From positions 1-64,000 of the forward strand of contig NZ_QMEY01000007.1 in assembly GCF_003315795.1 (NCBI RefSeq): 64,000 nt of DNA, read 5' to 3'. Below are positions 53,812 to 62,886 of this stretch, piece after piece; within the stretch, counting starts at the first letter, position 1, and every line of letters begins with the position of its first letter. This DNA is from Spongiactinospora rosea (GTDB lineage Bacteria; Actinomycetota; Actinomycetes; Streptosporangiales; Streptosporangiaceae). The notes beneath the pieces are model-generated. The model made no database searches. It was given only the letters and a program-made list of their open reading frames with translations, and was not told where the DNA came from. The translations under genes and the position numbers were made by a program.

Positions 53812-54438
53812 TCAGGTGTCGGCTTTGTGGGCGAGTTTGGTGTCACGGGAGATGCGGACCAGGGCGGCGGCCAGGTGGGCGAGGTCGTCCGGCTTGGTGA
53901 GGCGGGCGAGTTTGCCCGGGTCGCGCGGCAGGTGTACGCGTCCCGCGCCCGATAGGGCCCGCTTGTCGAAGTACGGGCGCAGCCACGGCCACACCTCCTG
54001 GGCCTCGCGGCAGAAGATGTCCGCCCCCGTCTCCCCGATCCCCTTGAACCGCTGCAGCGCCTGCCGCAGCCGCTTCGGATCCCGTCCGGCCTCCTCCGCG
54101 ACCTTCCGCATGTCCCCGCCGTACTCCCCGAGGATCAGCTCGGCGCACTCCCCGAGGCGGCTCGACGTGCTCTCGTCGTACCGCACGTAGTGCCCCCGCC
54201 CCAGTGCGTCCACCCGATCCTGCCAGCTCAACCGCGCCATCCCCTTGGGCGTGTCGCCGCCGGCGGCGAAGAGTTCGCGGGCGGCGGCCACGGCCACGTC
54301 GGAGTTGATGCGGGCGCTCAGCAGGTTGGCCAGCACCAGAAGCTGCCAGAGCGGGCGGGGCTGGTCGCGAAGCTTGATACCGGCCTGCTCGGCATAGGTC
54401 TGACCTGCGGTTTTCAGGACCGTAGCGACATCGCTCAT
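53812..54438 (-). CDS. Endonuclease III-like HhH-GPD protein
   Basis: 208 residues from the ATG at 54438 (GGAGGG 8 nt upstream). It has LWQLLVLANLLSARINSDVAVAAARELF at the N-terminus, then the helix-hairpin-helix region ALQRFKGIGETGADIFCREAQEVWP. The catalytic Lys of bifunctional Nth and the C-terminal four-Cys Fe-S motif are not evident, so it may be a non-catalytic or monofunctional member. It lies next to Ku and LigD genes, suggesting a part in end repair. DNA-base excision is inferred from fold only. Confidence 0.72.
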   Translation of the reverse strand: MSDVATVLKTAGQTYAEQAGIKLRDQPRPLWQLLVLANLLSARINSDVAVAAARELFAAGGDTPKGMARLSWQDRVDALGRGHYVRYDESTSSRLGECAELILGEYGGDMRKVAEEAGRDPKRLRQALQRFKGIGETGADIFCREAQEVWPWLRPYFDKRALSGAGRVHLPRDPGKLARLTKPDDLAHLAAALVRISRDTKLAHKADT

Positions 54439-54478
54439 CGAGAATCCCTCCCACCGCCCGCTACCCACCAAAACAGAC

Positions 54479-55378
54479 TTACGCGGACTTACGGGACTTC
54501 CTCTTCGGCTTCTCCTCAGCGGTCTTCTCTTCGGCGGTCTTCTCTTCGGCGGCCTTCTCTTCGGCGGCCTTGCCGCCACGCTTGCGGGCCGGTGCGCCCT
54601 CCCGCTCCCGCTTCGCGGCGTTGACGCTCGCCCGCAGCGCGGCCATGAGGTCCACCGCGGGCCCGGCCTCCTCCGGCGCGCCCTCCGGCTGAACGACCTC
54701 CTTGCCCGCCACCTTGGCGTCGATGACCTGCTGCAACGCCTCACGATAACTGTCGTGGTACTCGCCGGGATCGAAGTCGGAGGCCATCGTCTCGATCAGC
54801 GACTCGGCCATCTTCAGCTCCTGGGCCCGGACGTCGATCTCCTCCTCCAGGAACGCGAACTCCGCCTGGCGGATCTCGTCCGGCCACAGCATGGTCTCCA
54901 GCACGAAGATGCCGTCGCGGACGCGCAGCGTGGCCAGCGACTCGCGCTGGCGCAGCGCGATCTTCACGACCGCGACCTGCCCGGACCGCTCCAGGGCGTC
55001 GCGCAGCAGCACGTACGGCTTGGCCCCCTGCGCGTCGGGCTCCAGGTAGTAGGACTTGGCGAAGTAGATCGGGTCGATCTGCTCGGCCGGGGTGAACTGA
55101 AGGACGTCGATCCGCCGGGACGTGGACAGCGGCAGGTCCTCGAAGTCCTCGTCGGTGAGGATCACCATCTCGCCGGTGGCCAGCTCATAGCCTTTGGCGA
55201 TGTCGGCGTAGGGGACCTCCTCGCCATCGACGGTGCACACCCGCTTGTACCGGATGCGCCCACCGTCCTCACGGTGCACCTGGTGGAAGCTGACGTCCTT
55301 CTGCTCGGTCGCGGAGTAGAGCTTCACGGGAATCGTGACCAGCCCGAAGGAGATCGCGCCCTTCCAGATGCTGCGCAT
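54479..55378 (-). CDS. ku: Ku protein of bacterial NHEJ
   Basis: 299 residues. It begins MRSIWKGAISFGLVTIPVKLYSAT and continues through SFHQVHREDGGRIRYKRVC, ELATGEMVILTDEDFEDLPL and PIYFAKSYYLEPD, the Ku bridge/ring core. The C-terminal tail is Lys/Glu rich with repeated AEEK units. The homodimer threads onto DNA ends and recruits LigD. It is divergent from the ligase gene across a 123-bp gap. The tail's AEEK units come from a 15-bp tandem repeat at 54521-54565. Confidence 0.95.
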   Translation of the reverse strand: MRSIWKGAISFGLVTIPVKLYSATEQKDVSFHQVHREDGGRIRYKRVCTVDGEEVPYADIAKGYELATGEMVILTDEDFEDLPLSTSRRIDVLQFTPAEQIDPIYFAKSYYLEPDAQGAKPYVLLRDALERSGQVAVVKIALRQRESLATLRVRDGIFVLETMLWPDEIRQAEFAFLEEEIDVRAQELKMAESLIETMASDFDPGEYHDSYREALQQVIDAKVAGKEVVQPEGAPEEAGPAVDLMAALRASVNAAKREREGAPARKRGGKAAEEKAAEEKTAEEKTAEEKPKRKSRKSA

Positions 55379-55501
55379 CGCCCCTCCCTCACCCGAGCCG
55401 CGACAGATCGCTCACCGATATTTTCGCACTCAGGTTCGACTCCCGCCACACCCCGATGGGTTATCTCACCATTGGGGCACATACCCGTCATGGGGGATCC
55501 A

Positions 55502-56437
55502 ATGCCATATCCAGTCGAGCCGATGCTCGCCGTGCCCGGCGCCCTCCCCACCGACGGCTCCCGCTATGCGCTGGAGATCAAATGGGACGGAATCCGCGCC
55601 ATCGTCTACAAGGACTACCAGGACCCCCAGGTCAGGATAACCGGGCGGCACGCCGCCGACTACACCTCGCGCTACCCCGAGGTGGCCGGGCTCGCAGTGG
55701 ACCTCGCGGGGCACCGGGTCGTACTGGACGGCGAGCTGGTCGCCTTCGACCGTACCGGCCGGCCCGCCTTCCAGCGCCTCCAGCGGCGGATGCATGTGAC
55801 CGATCCGGGGCGGCTCGCGGAGTTCGTCCCGGTCACCTACCTGCCCTTCGACCTGCTCCACCTCGACGGCTACGACCTGTTCGACGTCCCGTACCTGGAC
55901 CGCCGCGACCTGCTCGAACGGCTCGGCATCGACATACCGCCGCGCTTCCCCGGCGACGCCACCGAACTGCTCACCATCAGCCGCGAGCAGGGCCTGGAGG
56001 GCGTCATCGCCAAGCGGCTCGACTCCCCCTACCGGCCGGGACGGCGATCGGACTGGTGGATCAAGGTGAAGAACCTGGACACGCGCGACGTGGTGATCGG
56101 CGGGTGGCGTCCGGGGAGGGGACGCCGGGCCGGAGGGGTCGGTTCGCTGCTCATGGGGGCCTTCGGCGGGCGCGGCCTGGTCTACGTCGGCCACGTCGGG
56201 ACCGGCTTCACCGACGCCGCGCTGAACGACCTCCACGCCAGGCTGGCCCCGCTGGAGACGGAGGAGAGCCCGTTCGCCGTCCCGGTCCCGCCGGAGATCG
56301 CCCGTGGCTCGCGGTGGGTTCGTCCAGAGCTGGTGGGGGAAGTGGCGTTCACCGTCTGGACGGAGGAACGCCGCCTGCGCAACGCGGTCTGGCGGGGCCT
56401 GCGACCGGACAAGGTACCAGCGGAGGTGATCGTGTGA
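55502..56437 (+). CDS. LigD-type ATP-dependent DNA ligase (ligase domain only)
   Basis: 311 residues. The ATG at 55502 follows GGGGGA; an ATG at 55490 is possible. The adenylation Lys is in YALEIKWDGIRAI (KWDG motif I); then VVLDGELVAF, FDLLHLDGYDLFDVPYL, EGVIAKRLDSPYRPGRRSDWWIKVKN and the OB domain to VWRGLRPDK. It seals double-strand breaks in NHEJ. It overlaps the polymerase gene by 4 bp (GTGA), so the LigD activities are split over two genes. Confidence 0.93.
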   Translation: MPYPVEPMLAVPGALPTDGSRYALEIKWDGIRAIVYKDYQDPQVRITGRHAADYTSRYPEVAGLAVDLAGHRVVLDGELVAFDRTGRPAFQRLQRRMHVTDPGRLAEFVPVTYLPFDLLHLDGYDLFDVPYLDRRDLLERLGIDIPPRFPGDATELLTISREQGLEGVIAKRLDSPYRPGRRSDWWIKVKNLDTRDVVIGGWRPGRGRRAGGVGSLLMGAFGGRGLVYVGHVGTGFTDAALNDLHARLAPLETEESPFAVPVPPEIARGSRWVRPELVGEVAFTVWTEERRLRNAVWRGLRPDKVPAEVIV

Positions 56438-57321
56438 GCGGCGGCCGGGTGCCCGTCAAGGTCGAGGGCAGGGACCTGCGGCTGAGCAACCTGGACAAGG
56501 TGCTCTACCCGCAGGAGGGCTTCACCAAGGCGGAGGTGATCGACTACTACTCGCGCATCGCCCCCGTCCTGCTTCCCCACCTGCGGGGACGCCCGCTCAC
56601 CGTCAAGCGGTACCCGAACGGCGTCGAGGGTCCCTCCTTCTTCGAGAAGAACGCGCCGCAGCACGTCCCGGACTGGATCCGGACCGTCACCGTCCCCACG
56701 CCGGGCAGTACGAAGGACCGCGACACCATCGACTTCGCGGTCATCGAGGACCTGCCGGCCCTCGTCTTCTTCGCCAACCTGGCCGCGCTGGAGCTGCACG
56801 TGCCGATGTGGCGGGTGGACGGCAAGGACCGGCCGCGCGACCCGGACACCCTGGTCTTCGACCTCGATCCGGGGGCTCCGGCGACGATCGTGGAGTGCTG
56901 CCGGGTGGCGTGCCTGCTGCGCGAAGTACTGGACGAGGACGGGCTGAGCGCCTGCCCCAAGACCAGCGGCAGCAAGGGCATGCAGCTCTACGCGCCGTGG
57001 CGGCGCGAGGACGACCCCCGGGAGTACGCCAGGAAGGTCGCGCGCAGGCTGGAGTCCGGGCACCGGGACGAGATCGTCAGCGTGATGACCAAGAAGGTTC
57101 GCGAGGGGAAGGTGCTGATCGACTGGAGCCAGAACAACACCGCCAAGACCACGGTCGCCCCGTACTCGCTGCGCGCCCGTGCGCGCCCCACCGTGTCAAC
57201 GCCCCTCACCTGGGAAGAAGTCGAGGAGTGCGATGATGCGGACGAGATGGTCTTCACCGCCGCAGACGTACTGGCCCGGGTGGAGGAACACGGAGACCTG
57301 TTCGGGCCGGTGGCCCCTTAG
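56434..57321 (+). CDS. LigD-type primase-polymerase domain protein
   Basis: 295 residues from the GTG at 56434, overlapping the ligase stop. AEP primase family: LDKVLYPQEGFTKAEVIDYY, LPHLRGRPLTVKRYPNGV, the catalytic Asp pair in LVFDLDPGAP, KTSGSKGMQLYAP and VLIDWSQNNTAKTTVAPYSLR. It fills gaps and adds ribonucleotides at broken ends bridged by Ku. With the ligase gene it makes a two-gene split LigD; the phosphoesterase domain is not in the window. Confidence 0.93.
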   Translation: MSGGRVPVKVEGRDLRLSNLDKVLYPQEGFTKAEVIDYYSRIAPVLLPHLRGRPLTVKRYPNGVEGPSFFEKNAPQHVPDWIRTVTVPTPGSTKDRDTIDFAVIEDLPALVFFANLAALELHVPMWRVDGKDRPRDPDTLVFDLDPGAPATIVECCRVACLLREVLDEDGLSACPKTSGSKGMQLYAPWRREDDPREYARKVARRLESGHRDEIVSVMTKKVREGKVLIDWSQNNTAKTTVAPYSLRARARPTVSTPLTWEEVEECDDADEMVFTAADVLARVEEHGDLFGPVAP

Positions 57322-57381
57322 CGTTGTCGGTAGGGGGCCGTAGGCTGGTGGCTGTCGGCTCATCAAGGGAGGGGACCACCG

Positions 57382-57615
57382 ATGTCGGAGATGGACGTGC
57401 GCGGAGACAGCCTCGCGGAGCGCGCGCTCGACGACGAGGCGTCCGTGCAGGGGATCGCGATCGAGGTCGAGGAGGCCGACGCCGTCGAGCAGCACCGCGA
57501 GATGAGGGAGTCGGGCGGGCTGCGGTGGCGGCAGGAGATCCCGTTCGACGTCGATCCCTTCGACGCGGCCGAGCAGGAGCGCACGGTCGACCTCGACGAG
57601 GACGACTACCGCTGA
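57382..57615 (+). CDS. Small acidic protein, possibly DUF5709
   Basis: 77 residues, very acidic. It contains LAERALDDEASVQGIAIEVEEADAV, SGGLRWRQEIPF and ends DLDEDDYR. The closing acidic DEDDYR resembles DUF5709-type actinobacterial proteins. The stop codon lies in the first unit of a 16-bp tandem repeat (57609-57650). Function unknown; about 60 bp after the polymerase gene. Confidence 0.6.
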   Translation: MSEMDVRGDSLAERALDDEASVQGIAIEVEEADAVEQHREMRESGGLRWRQEIPFDVDPFDAAEQERTVDLDEDDYR

Positions 57616-57650
57616 CCCGTACTACCGCTGACCCACAGTGCCGCTGACCC
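57609..57650. repeat. 16-bp-spaced tandem repeat of CCGCTGACCC
   Basis: CCGCTGACCC occurs at 57609-57618, 57625-57634 and 57641-57650, exactly 16 bp apart, across the stop of the acidic protein gene. A local duplication of the gene's 3' end. Confidence 0.85.
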
Positions 57651-57761
57651 ACAATGCCTCTGAGGCGTGCTACTCAGCGGTAATGCTCATGCGTAGGATG
57701 TCGCGAGACCCGACCGAGCCAGGACCGCGAGCCCGTACCAGGCCGTAGCTAGGAGACCGCC

Positions 57762-58382
57762 GTGACCGCAACTCCGGACGCGAAGCCCCGGGGCACCCGG
57801 CTGCCCCGGCTGGCCCGCCGCCGCCAGTTGCTCGGCGCGGCACAGGAGGTCTTCGTCGAGAACGGCTACCACGCCGCCGCGATGGACGAGATCGCCGAGC
57901 GGGCCGGGGTCAGCAAACCCGTGCTCTACCAGCACTTTCCCAGCAAGCTGGAGCTGTACCTGGCCCTGCTCGACACCCACGTCGACGACATGGTCGGCCG
58001 CTGCCGCGAGGCCCTGGCCGCCACGACCGACAACAAGCAGCGGGTGCAGGCGGCGATCGGGGCGTTCTTCGACTTCGTGTCGGTCCAGGGTGAGGCGTTC
58101 CGGCTGGTGTTCGAGTCCGACCTGCGCAACGTCGCGCCGGTGCGGGAGCGGATGGAGCGTTCGCTGCGGGAGAGCGCCGCGATGATCAGCCAGGTCATCC
58201 AGGAGGACACGGGCTGCTCCAAGGAGGAGGCCCACTTGCTGGGCGTGGGGCTGGTCGGCATGGCCGAGGTCAGCGCCCGCTACTGGCTGACCAGCGGAGA
58301 CTCCATTCCCAAGGAGGCGGCCACGCAGCTCATGGCCCGCCTGGCCTGGCGTGGCATCGGCGGCTTCCCGCTCACCACCTGA
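57762..58382 (+). CDS. TetR-family transcriptional regulator
   Basis: 206 residues from a GTG. The HTH is RRQLLGAAQEVFVENGYHAAAMDEIAERAGVSKPVLYQHFPSKLELYLALL. A C-terminal ligand domain of about 140 residues follows. It sits immediately before the DUF3107 gene, as in mycobacteria (where the two form a conserved pair). The regulon is unknown. Confidence 0.92.
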   Translation: MTATPDAKPRGTRLPRLARRRQLLGAAQEVFVENGYHAAAMDEIAERAGVSKPVLYQHFPSKLELYLALLDTHVDDMVGRCREALAATTDNKQRVQAAIGAFFDFVSVQGEAFRLVFESDLRNVAPVRERMERSLRESAAMISQVIQEDTGCSKEEAHLLGVGLVGMAEVSARYWLTSGDSIPKEAATQLMARLAWRGIGGFPLTT

Positions 58383-58488
58383 GCCGTCGGCGCCCCTCGG
58401 CCTCTGTTCGCTTGACGCGATCAATCCTCACATCCGGCGAGGGTGGGGGCGACCATGGTAGGAGCAGCCCGCGTCGAAAGGGAATCCG

Positions 58489-58719
58489 ATGGAAATCAAG
58501 ATCGGCGTGCGGTCGGTGCACCGTGAGCTGGTGGTGGAGACCGACTGGACCGCCGAGCGGGTAGAGGAGGAGCTGCGCAACGCGCTGGCCGCGGAGCGCG
58601 GCGTGTTCGCGATCTCCGACGTGCGGGGGCGCAGGATCGTGGTACCGGTCGAATCGCTCGGTTTCGTGGAGATCGGCGAAGACGAGTCCCGCCCGGTCGG
58701 TTTCGGCGGCACTCTCTGA
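58489..58719 (+). CDS. DUF3107 protein (TB9.4-like)
   Basis: 76 residues: MEIKIGVRSVHRELVVETDWTAERVEEELRNAL, then GVFAISDVRGRRIVVPVESLGFVEIG. It matches DUF3107, a small conserved actinobacterial protein known as the mycobacterial antigen TB9.4. It lies after the TetR gene. The fold has ATP/peptide-binding-like beta strands; its function is not established. Confidence 0.9.
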   Translation: MEIKIGVRSVHRELVVETDWTAERVEEELRNALAAERGVFAISDVRGRRIVVPVESLGFVEIGEDESRPVGFGGTL

Positions 58720-58769
58720 CACAGGGCGACGGGCGGGCGCCTCCCACCCGCCGCCCTGGTGCCATGGCC

Positions 58770-59444
58770 TCAGGGGCCGGGGGTCAGGCCGAGGGCGCTC
58801 ATGCGTTTGCCGTGGGCCTCGGTGAGCCGGGCGAACATCCGGGAGATCTCGGCGAGGTCCTCCCCGGCCGGCCCCACCAGCAGCGCCGCGAGGTCCGGCC
58901 GGGCCGCCGCGACCCGCTGGCCCTGGCTCAGCGCCTCTCCCACCATGCGCCTGGCCCACAGGGCCAGTCGTCCCGTCCGCTTGGGGTCCTGACTCAGCGC
59001 GCCGCGCACCCGGTCCACCGCGAACTCCGAACGCCCCTCGTCGGCCAGCACCTCGTCCACCAGCCCGCTGGTCCGCGCGTCCACGTGCCGGGCCGCCTCG
59101 CGGTAGAAGTCCTGGGCGATCCCGGTGCCCACGTACGCCTTCACCAGCGCCTCCAGCCAGTCGCCCGGCTTGGTCTTGGCGTGCCAGTCGTCCAGCGCCG
59201 CCACGAAGGGGGCCATCGCCTCCTCAGGGTCGGCGCCCATTTCGGTGAGCCGGTCGCGCACCAGGCGGAAGTGCCCGTACTCCGTCGCCGCCAGGTCGCT
59301 GAGCACGGCGCGGTCGGTGAGCGAGGGGGCGAGCCGGGCAGCGTCCTCGGCGAGCCGCCAGAAGGCGGTCAGCTCCGCGTAGGCGAGTACGCCCAAAAGG
59401 TCGGTGACACCGGAAGAACCCGCCGCGGGAGGGGTTTCAGTCAT
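58770..59444 (-). CDS. Ferritin-like-fold protein (MiaE-like)
   Basis: About 224 residues from the ATG at 59444; an upstream ATG at 59474 would add ten. It is mainly helical, with AYAELTAFWRLAEDAARLA, VLSDLAATEYGHFRLVRDRL, ARHVDARTSGLVDEVLADEG and a later helix. Glu and His at these places recall the diiron site of ferritin-like proteins (EYGH). It converges with the DUF3107 gene and keeps its place beside rhlE. The substrate is unknown. Confidence 0.82.
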   Translation of the reverse strand: MTETPPAAGSSGVTDLLGVLAYAELTAFWRLAEDAARLAPSLTDRAVLSDLAATEYGHFRLVRDRLTEMGADPEEAMAPFVAALDDWHAKTKPGDWLEALVKAYVGTGIAQDFYREAARHVDARTSGLVDEVLADEGRSEFAVDRVRGALSQDPKRTGRLALWARRMVGEALSQGQRVAAARPDLAALLVGPAGEDLAEISRMFARLTEAHGKRMSALGLTPGP

Positions 59445-59519
59445 GGATGCAGGGTACGAGTAAGTAGGGCTCACCCCGAGACCGAAACGTGGGGAACAAC
59501 CAGAAATCTGTTCTCTGTT

Positions 59520-59689
59520 GTGCTATCGAGTACACTGCTCTGTGAAAGTGCGACCGCGCTGAGTAGATCCGAGGGCGACGCCCCCGGATGCCCCCATGTC
59601 AGTGGTGCGCCGGTCGCTGATGAATTGATGAGGGCTGGCCTTCCGCGAGGACCCCTGTACGGGGGAATCTTACGGCCTGTGGTCCCGGC
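59520..59689 (+). promoter_or_regulatory. Possible structured leader of the DEAD-box helicase gene
   Basis: A candidate -10 (TACACT, 59531-59536) and an imperfect hairpin (ATCCG...CGGAT, 59567-59589) are followed by further short stems (CCCC...GGGG near 59656-59668). The helicase start lacks a good ribosome binding site, which fits leader-dependent control. No known riboswitch family was recognised. Confidence 0.3.
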
Positions 59690-61693
59690 ATGGCCGCCTT
59701 CCACGGAGACTTAGGCAGGCACACGCTGACGACTTTCCGAGACCTCGGAGTCATTCCAGAGATCGCCGATGCCCTTGAGACCGAGGGCATCACGACGCCG
59801 TTTCCTGTTCAGGAGATGGCACTCCCCCTGGCCGCCAGCGGCCAGGACGTCATCGGCCAGGCTCGTACCGGCACCGGGAAGACCTACGCGTTCGGCATCC
59901 CCATGCTGCAACGCATCGGCAAGCCCCGGAAGAACCGCAAGAAGCCGCGCGGGCTGGTGGTCGTCCCTACCAGAGAACTGGCGCTCCAGGTCACCGAGGA
60001 CCTGACCGCCGCCGCCGGCAAGCTCGGCTCACGGATCCTCTCCGTGTACGGCGGGCGGGCCTACGAACCCCAGGTCGAGGCGCTCAAGGCGGGCGTCGAT
60101 GTGATCGTCGGCACCCCCGGACGGCTGCTCGACCTGGTGAAACAGAAGCACCTCGACCTCGGTCAGGTCACCATGCTGGTGCTCGACGAGGCCGACCGGA
60201 TGCTCGACCTGGGCTTCCTGCCCGACATCGAGCGGATCATCAAGCTGTTGCCGGAGGAGCGGCAGACGATGCTCTTCTCGGCCACCATGCCGGGCGAGAT
60301 CGTCACCCTCTCCCGCCGTTACCTCAACCGGCCGACCCATGTGCGGGCGGAGAACAAGGACATCGAGCCGGAGTCCGCGCCGCAGGTCACCCAGCACGTG
60401 TGGCGGGTGCACCGGATGGACAAGATCGAGATCGTCGGCCGCCTCCTCCAGTGTGACGGGCGTGGGCTGACCATGCTGTTCTGCGAGACCAAGCGGGCCT
60501 GCGACATGGTCTCGGAGCAGTTGCAGGAGCGCGGGTTCGCCGCCGCCGCCGTGCACGGCGACCTCGGGCAGGGCCAGCGCGAGCAGGCGCTGCGCGCCTT
60601 CCGCAACGGCAAGATCGACGTCCTGGTGGCGACCGACGTGGCCGCCCGGGGCATCGACATCGACGACGTCACGCACGTCGTCAACTACGACTGCCCGCAG
60701 GACGACAAGGCGTACGTCCACCGGATCGGCCGCACCGGCCGGGCCGGGCGCACCGGCGTGGCGGTCACCTTCGTGGAGTGGGAGGATCTCACCCGCTGGA
60801 AGGTGATCAACAACACACTGGGCCTCGACTTCGCCGAGCCGGAGGAGACCTACTCCACCTCGCCGCACATCTACGCGGTGCTGGGCATCCCGGAGGGCAC
60901 CAAGGGCACCCTGCCCCGGGAGAAGCGCTCCCGGGCCGGGCTGGACGCCGAGGAGATCGAGGACCTGGGCGAGACCGGCAGGCCGCGCGGCCGTGGGGGT
61001 CGCCGCGACTCCCGGCCACGCGACCGGGACCGGGACCGCGACCGCGATCGGGACCGCGACCGTACTCGGGACCGCGATCGGGACCGGGTCAGGGACGGCG
61101 ACGGAGACGGCGAGGAGCGCCGCGAACGTCCGTCCCGCACCCGCCAGCGCCGCCGTACCAGGGGCGGCCGGGCCATGGAGGAGGCCGCCGCCGGACCGGT
61201 CACGACCATCGCCGCGGAAGCCGCAGAAGCCGCACAGGCCACAACGGCCACAGACACGGCAGAAGTGGCGGAAGCAGTGGAGATCGTGCCCATCGAGCCG
61301 GAGGCCCCGCGCACGCAGGGCCGTGGCGACGCCTATGACCACGACTACGACGAGGACTATGACGATCAAGACGACGACGACCAGGACGACTTCGACGACG
61401 ACTATGACGACGCCGACGCCGATGACCACGGCGACTATGGCGACTTCCCCGTCGATCGTTTCCACACCCAGGAGGTGAGTGGCATGGAGCACGCCAACGC
61501 CACGCGGCGCGAGGCCGAGCGGATCATCCCGGCGAGCCCCTTCACGGTGATCTTCCGGTCGCCCGATCTGGCCACGGACGACGACGACATCGCGCCCTCG
61601 GCCGCGACCGAGCGCAGCACCCAGCGCCGGCGCCGCCCGGCCGGCGGTGGCGGCGGTGGCCGTCCTCGCGGGAACAACGTCCGCCGTAACTGA
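59690..61693 (+). CDS. rhlE: DEAD-box RNA helicase (RhlE-type)
   Basis: 667 residues. A Q-motif (TTFRDLGVIPEIADAL and FPVQEMALP) precedes Walker A ARTGTGKT, PTRELALQV, GTPGRLLDLV, LDEADRMLDLGF, SATMP, and the C-terminal domain with VATDVAARGIDIDDV and HRIGRTGRAGRTG. The C-terminal third is low complexity: long RD-dipeptide and acidic runs, a Ala/Glu segment and a Gly/Arg-rich basic tail, typical of RNA-binding or condensate-forming extensions. It unwinds RNA, likely in ribosome assembly or decay. The tail is unusually long. Confidence 0.92.
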   Translation: MAAFHGDLGRHTLTTFRDLGVIPEIADALETEGITTPFPVQEMALPLAASGQDVIGQARTGTGKTYAFGIPMLQRIGKPRKNRKKPRGLVVVPTRELALQVTEDLTAAAGKLGSRILSVYGGRAYEPQVEALKAGVDVIVGTPGRLLDLVKQKHLDLGQVTMLVLDEADRMLDLGFLPDIERIIKLLPEERQTMLFSATMPGEIVTLSRRYLNRPTHVRAENKDIEPESAPQVTQHVWRVHRMDKIEIVGRLLQCDGRGLTMLFCETKRACDMVSEQLQERGFAAAAVHGDLGQGQREQALRAFRNGKIDVLVATDVAARGIDIDDVTHVVNYDCPQDDKAYVHRIGRTGRAGRTGVAVTFVEWEDLTRWKVINNTLGLDFAEPEETYSTSPHIYAVLGIPEGTKGTLPREKRSRAGLDAEEIEDLGETGRPRGRGGRRDSRPRDRDRDRDRDRDRDRTRDRDRDRVRDGDGDGEERRERPSRTRQRRRTRGGRAMEEAAAGPVTTIAAEAAEAAQATTATDTAEVAEAVEIVPIEPEAPRTQGRGDAYDHDYDEDYDDQDDDDQDDFDDDYDDADADDHGDYGDFPVDRFHTQEVSGMEHANATRREAERIIPASPFTVIFRSPDLATDDDDIAPSAATERSTQRRRRPAGGGGGGRPRGNNVRRN

Positions 61694-61752
61694 CCACCCC
61701 AGGTGAGGCCCCCGCCCGGCCGTCGAGGCCCGGGCGGGCGCCGAAGCGCAAC

Positions 61753-61790
61753 GGGCTGTCCGCAACCGTTCCGGACAGCCCTTCTCGCTT
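61753..61790 (+). terminator. Intrinsic terminator after the helicase gene
   Basis: GGGCTGTCCG (61753-61762) pairs perfectly with CGGACAGCCC (61772-61781), followed by TTCTCGCTTT. A second GC-rich stem (CCCGCCCGG/CCGGGCGGG) lies just upstream. Confidence 0.8.
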
Positions 61791-61889
61791 TCGACCCATT
61801 GGTCATGAAATTTCGCTACCACCCCGCTAGCACCAGCGTAAGCATTACGGCGGTGTCGCAGGGGTCGGCGCTGGGTATTGTGGTCACAC

Positions 61890-62768
61890 GTGAGTACGCC
61901 GCGTTTTCTGACCCTGCCGGAAGGCGTCCGCTCCGACCGGATCGAGACCGCCACCGGGGCCTTCGCCGTCTTGGAGGCGCTTCCGATCAGCGGGGTCCCC
62001 GAGCGCTGGCCGGCGATCCTGGTTCCCGGGCTCACCGGCAGCAAAGAGGACTTCCTGGCGATCATGCAGCCGCTGGCCCAGTCCGGCCGCCGGGTGATCG
62101 CGATCGACATGCGCGGCCAGTACGAGACCTCCGGCCCGGAAGACCCGCGGGCCTACCGCTGCCCGGCGCTGGGCGACGACATCGACTCGCTCTGCCAGGA
62201 GATCTCCGGCGGTGAACCGCTGCACCTGGTCGGCCACTCCTTCGGCGGGCTGGTCACCCGTGAGGCGGTGATCGACGGCCGCACGAAGTTCGCCTCCTAC
62301 ACGCTGATGAGCACCGGCCCCGCGGCGATCGTCGGACGGCGCGAGCGGTTCGGCCGGGTCATGATGGACGAGCTGCCCGAGCGCGGCGTGGAGCGCATCT
62401 GGAACGAACGCCTGGAGCCCGAGTGCATCGCGGCGGGCGTGTCCGACGAGATCAGGGCGTTCCTGCACAAGCGGCTGCTGGCCAACTCGGTGACCGGCCT
62501 GGCCACCATGGCCCACGAGGTGCTGACCGCGCGCGACCGCACCGACGAGCTGGCCGAGATCGAGGTGCCCACCCTGGTCCTGTTCGGGGAGCACGACGAC
62601 GGCTGGCCGCCCGAGTCGCAGGCCGATATGGCCGGGCGGCTCGACGCCGACTGCGTGGTGGTGCCCGGCGCGGCCCACTCCCCCGCGGTGGAGGCGCCGG
62701 AGACCACGGCCGCCGCGCTGATCAGGTTCTGGAACCTGGCCGAGACCGGATACCACGGCCCGTTCTGA
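61890..62768 (+). CDS. Alpha/beta-hydrolase
   Basis: 292 residues from the GTG at 61890 (an ATG at 61878 is the alternative). Features: VPGLTGSKEDFLAIM (oxyanion region), LVGHSFGGLVTREAVI (GHSFG elbow), LVLFGEHDDGWPPES (acid) and VPGAAHSPAVEAPET (His). No signal peptide. It resembles the hydrolases often placed after the helicase in this block; the substrate is unknown. There is no clear ribosome binding site, so a leaderless mRNA is possible. Confidence 0.82.
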   Translation: MSTPRFLTLPEGVRSDRIETATGAFAVLEALPISGVPERWPAILVPGLTGSKEDFLAIMQPLAQSGRRVIAIDMRGQYETSGPEDPRAYRCPALGDDIDSLCQEISGGEPLHLVGHSFGGLVTREAVIDGRTKFASYTLMSTGPAAIVGRRERFGRVMMDELPERGVERIWNERLEPECIAAGVSDEIRAFLHKRLLANSVTGLATMAHEVLTARDRTDELAEIEVPTLVLFGEHDDGWPPESQADMAGRLDADCVVVPGAAHSPAVEAPETTAAALIRFWNLAETGYHGPF

Positions 62769-62886
62769 CCCGCTTGCCGGATCGCCGGGGGCTCGCGAGA
62801 TTATTACCCCTATATGGGGAACGAGACGGAAATCGTGGTCCAGCCCCCCGCACACGGTCACCTGGCGGGTCCACATCGACCGCGCC

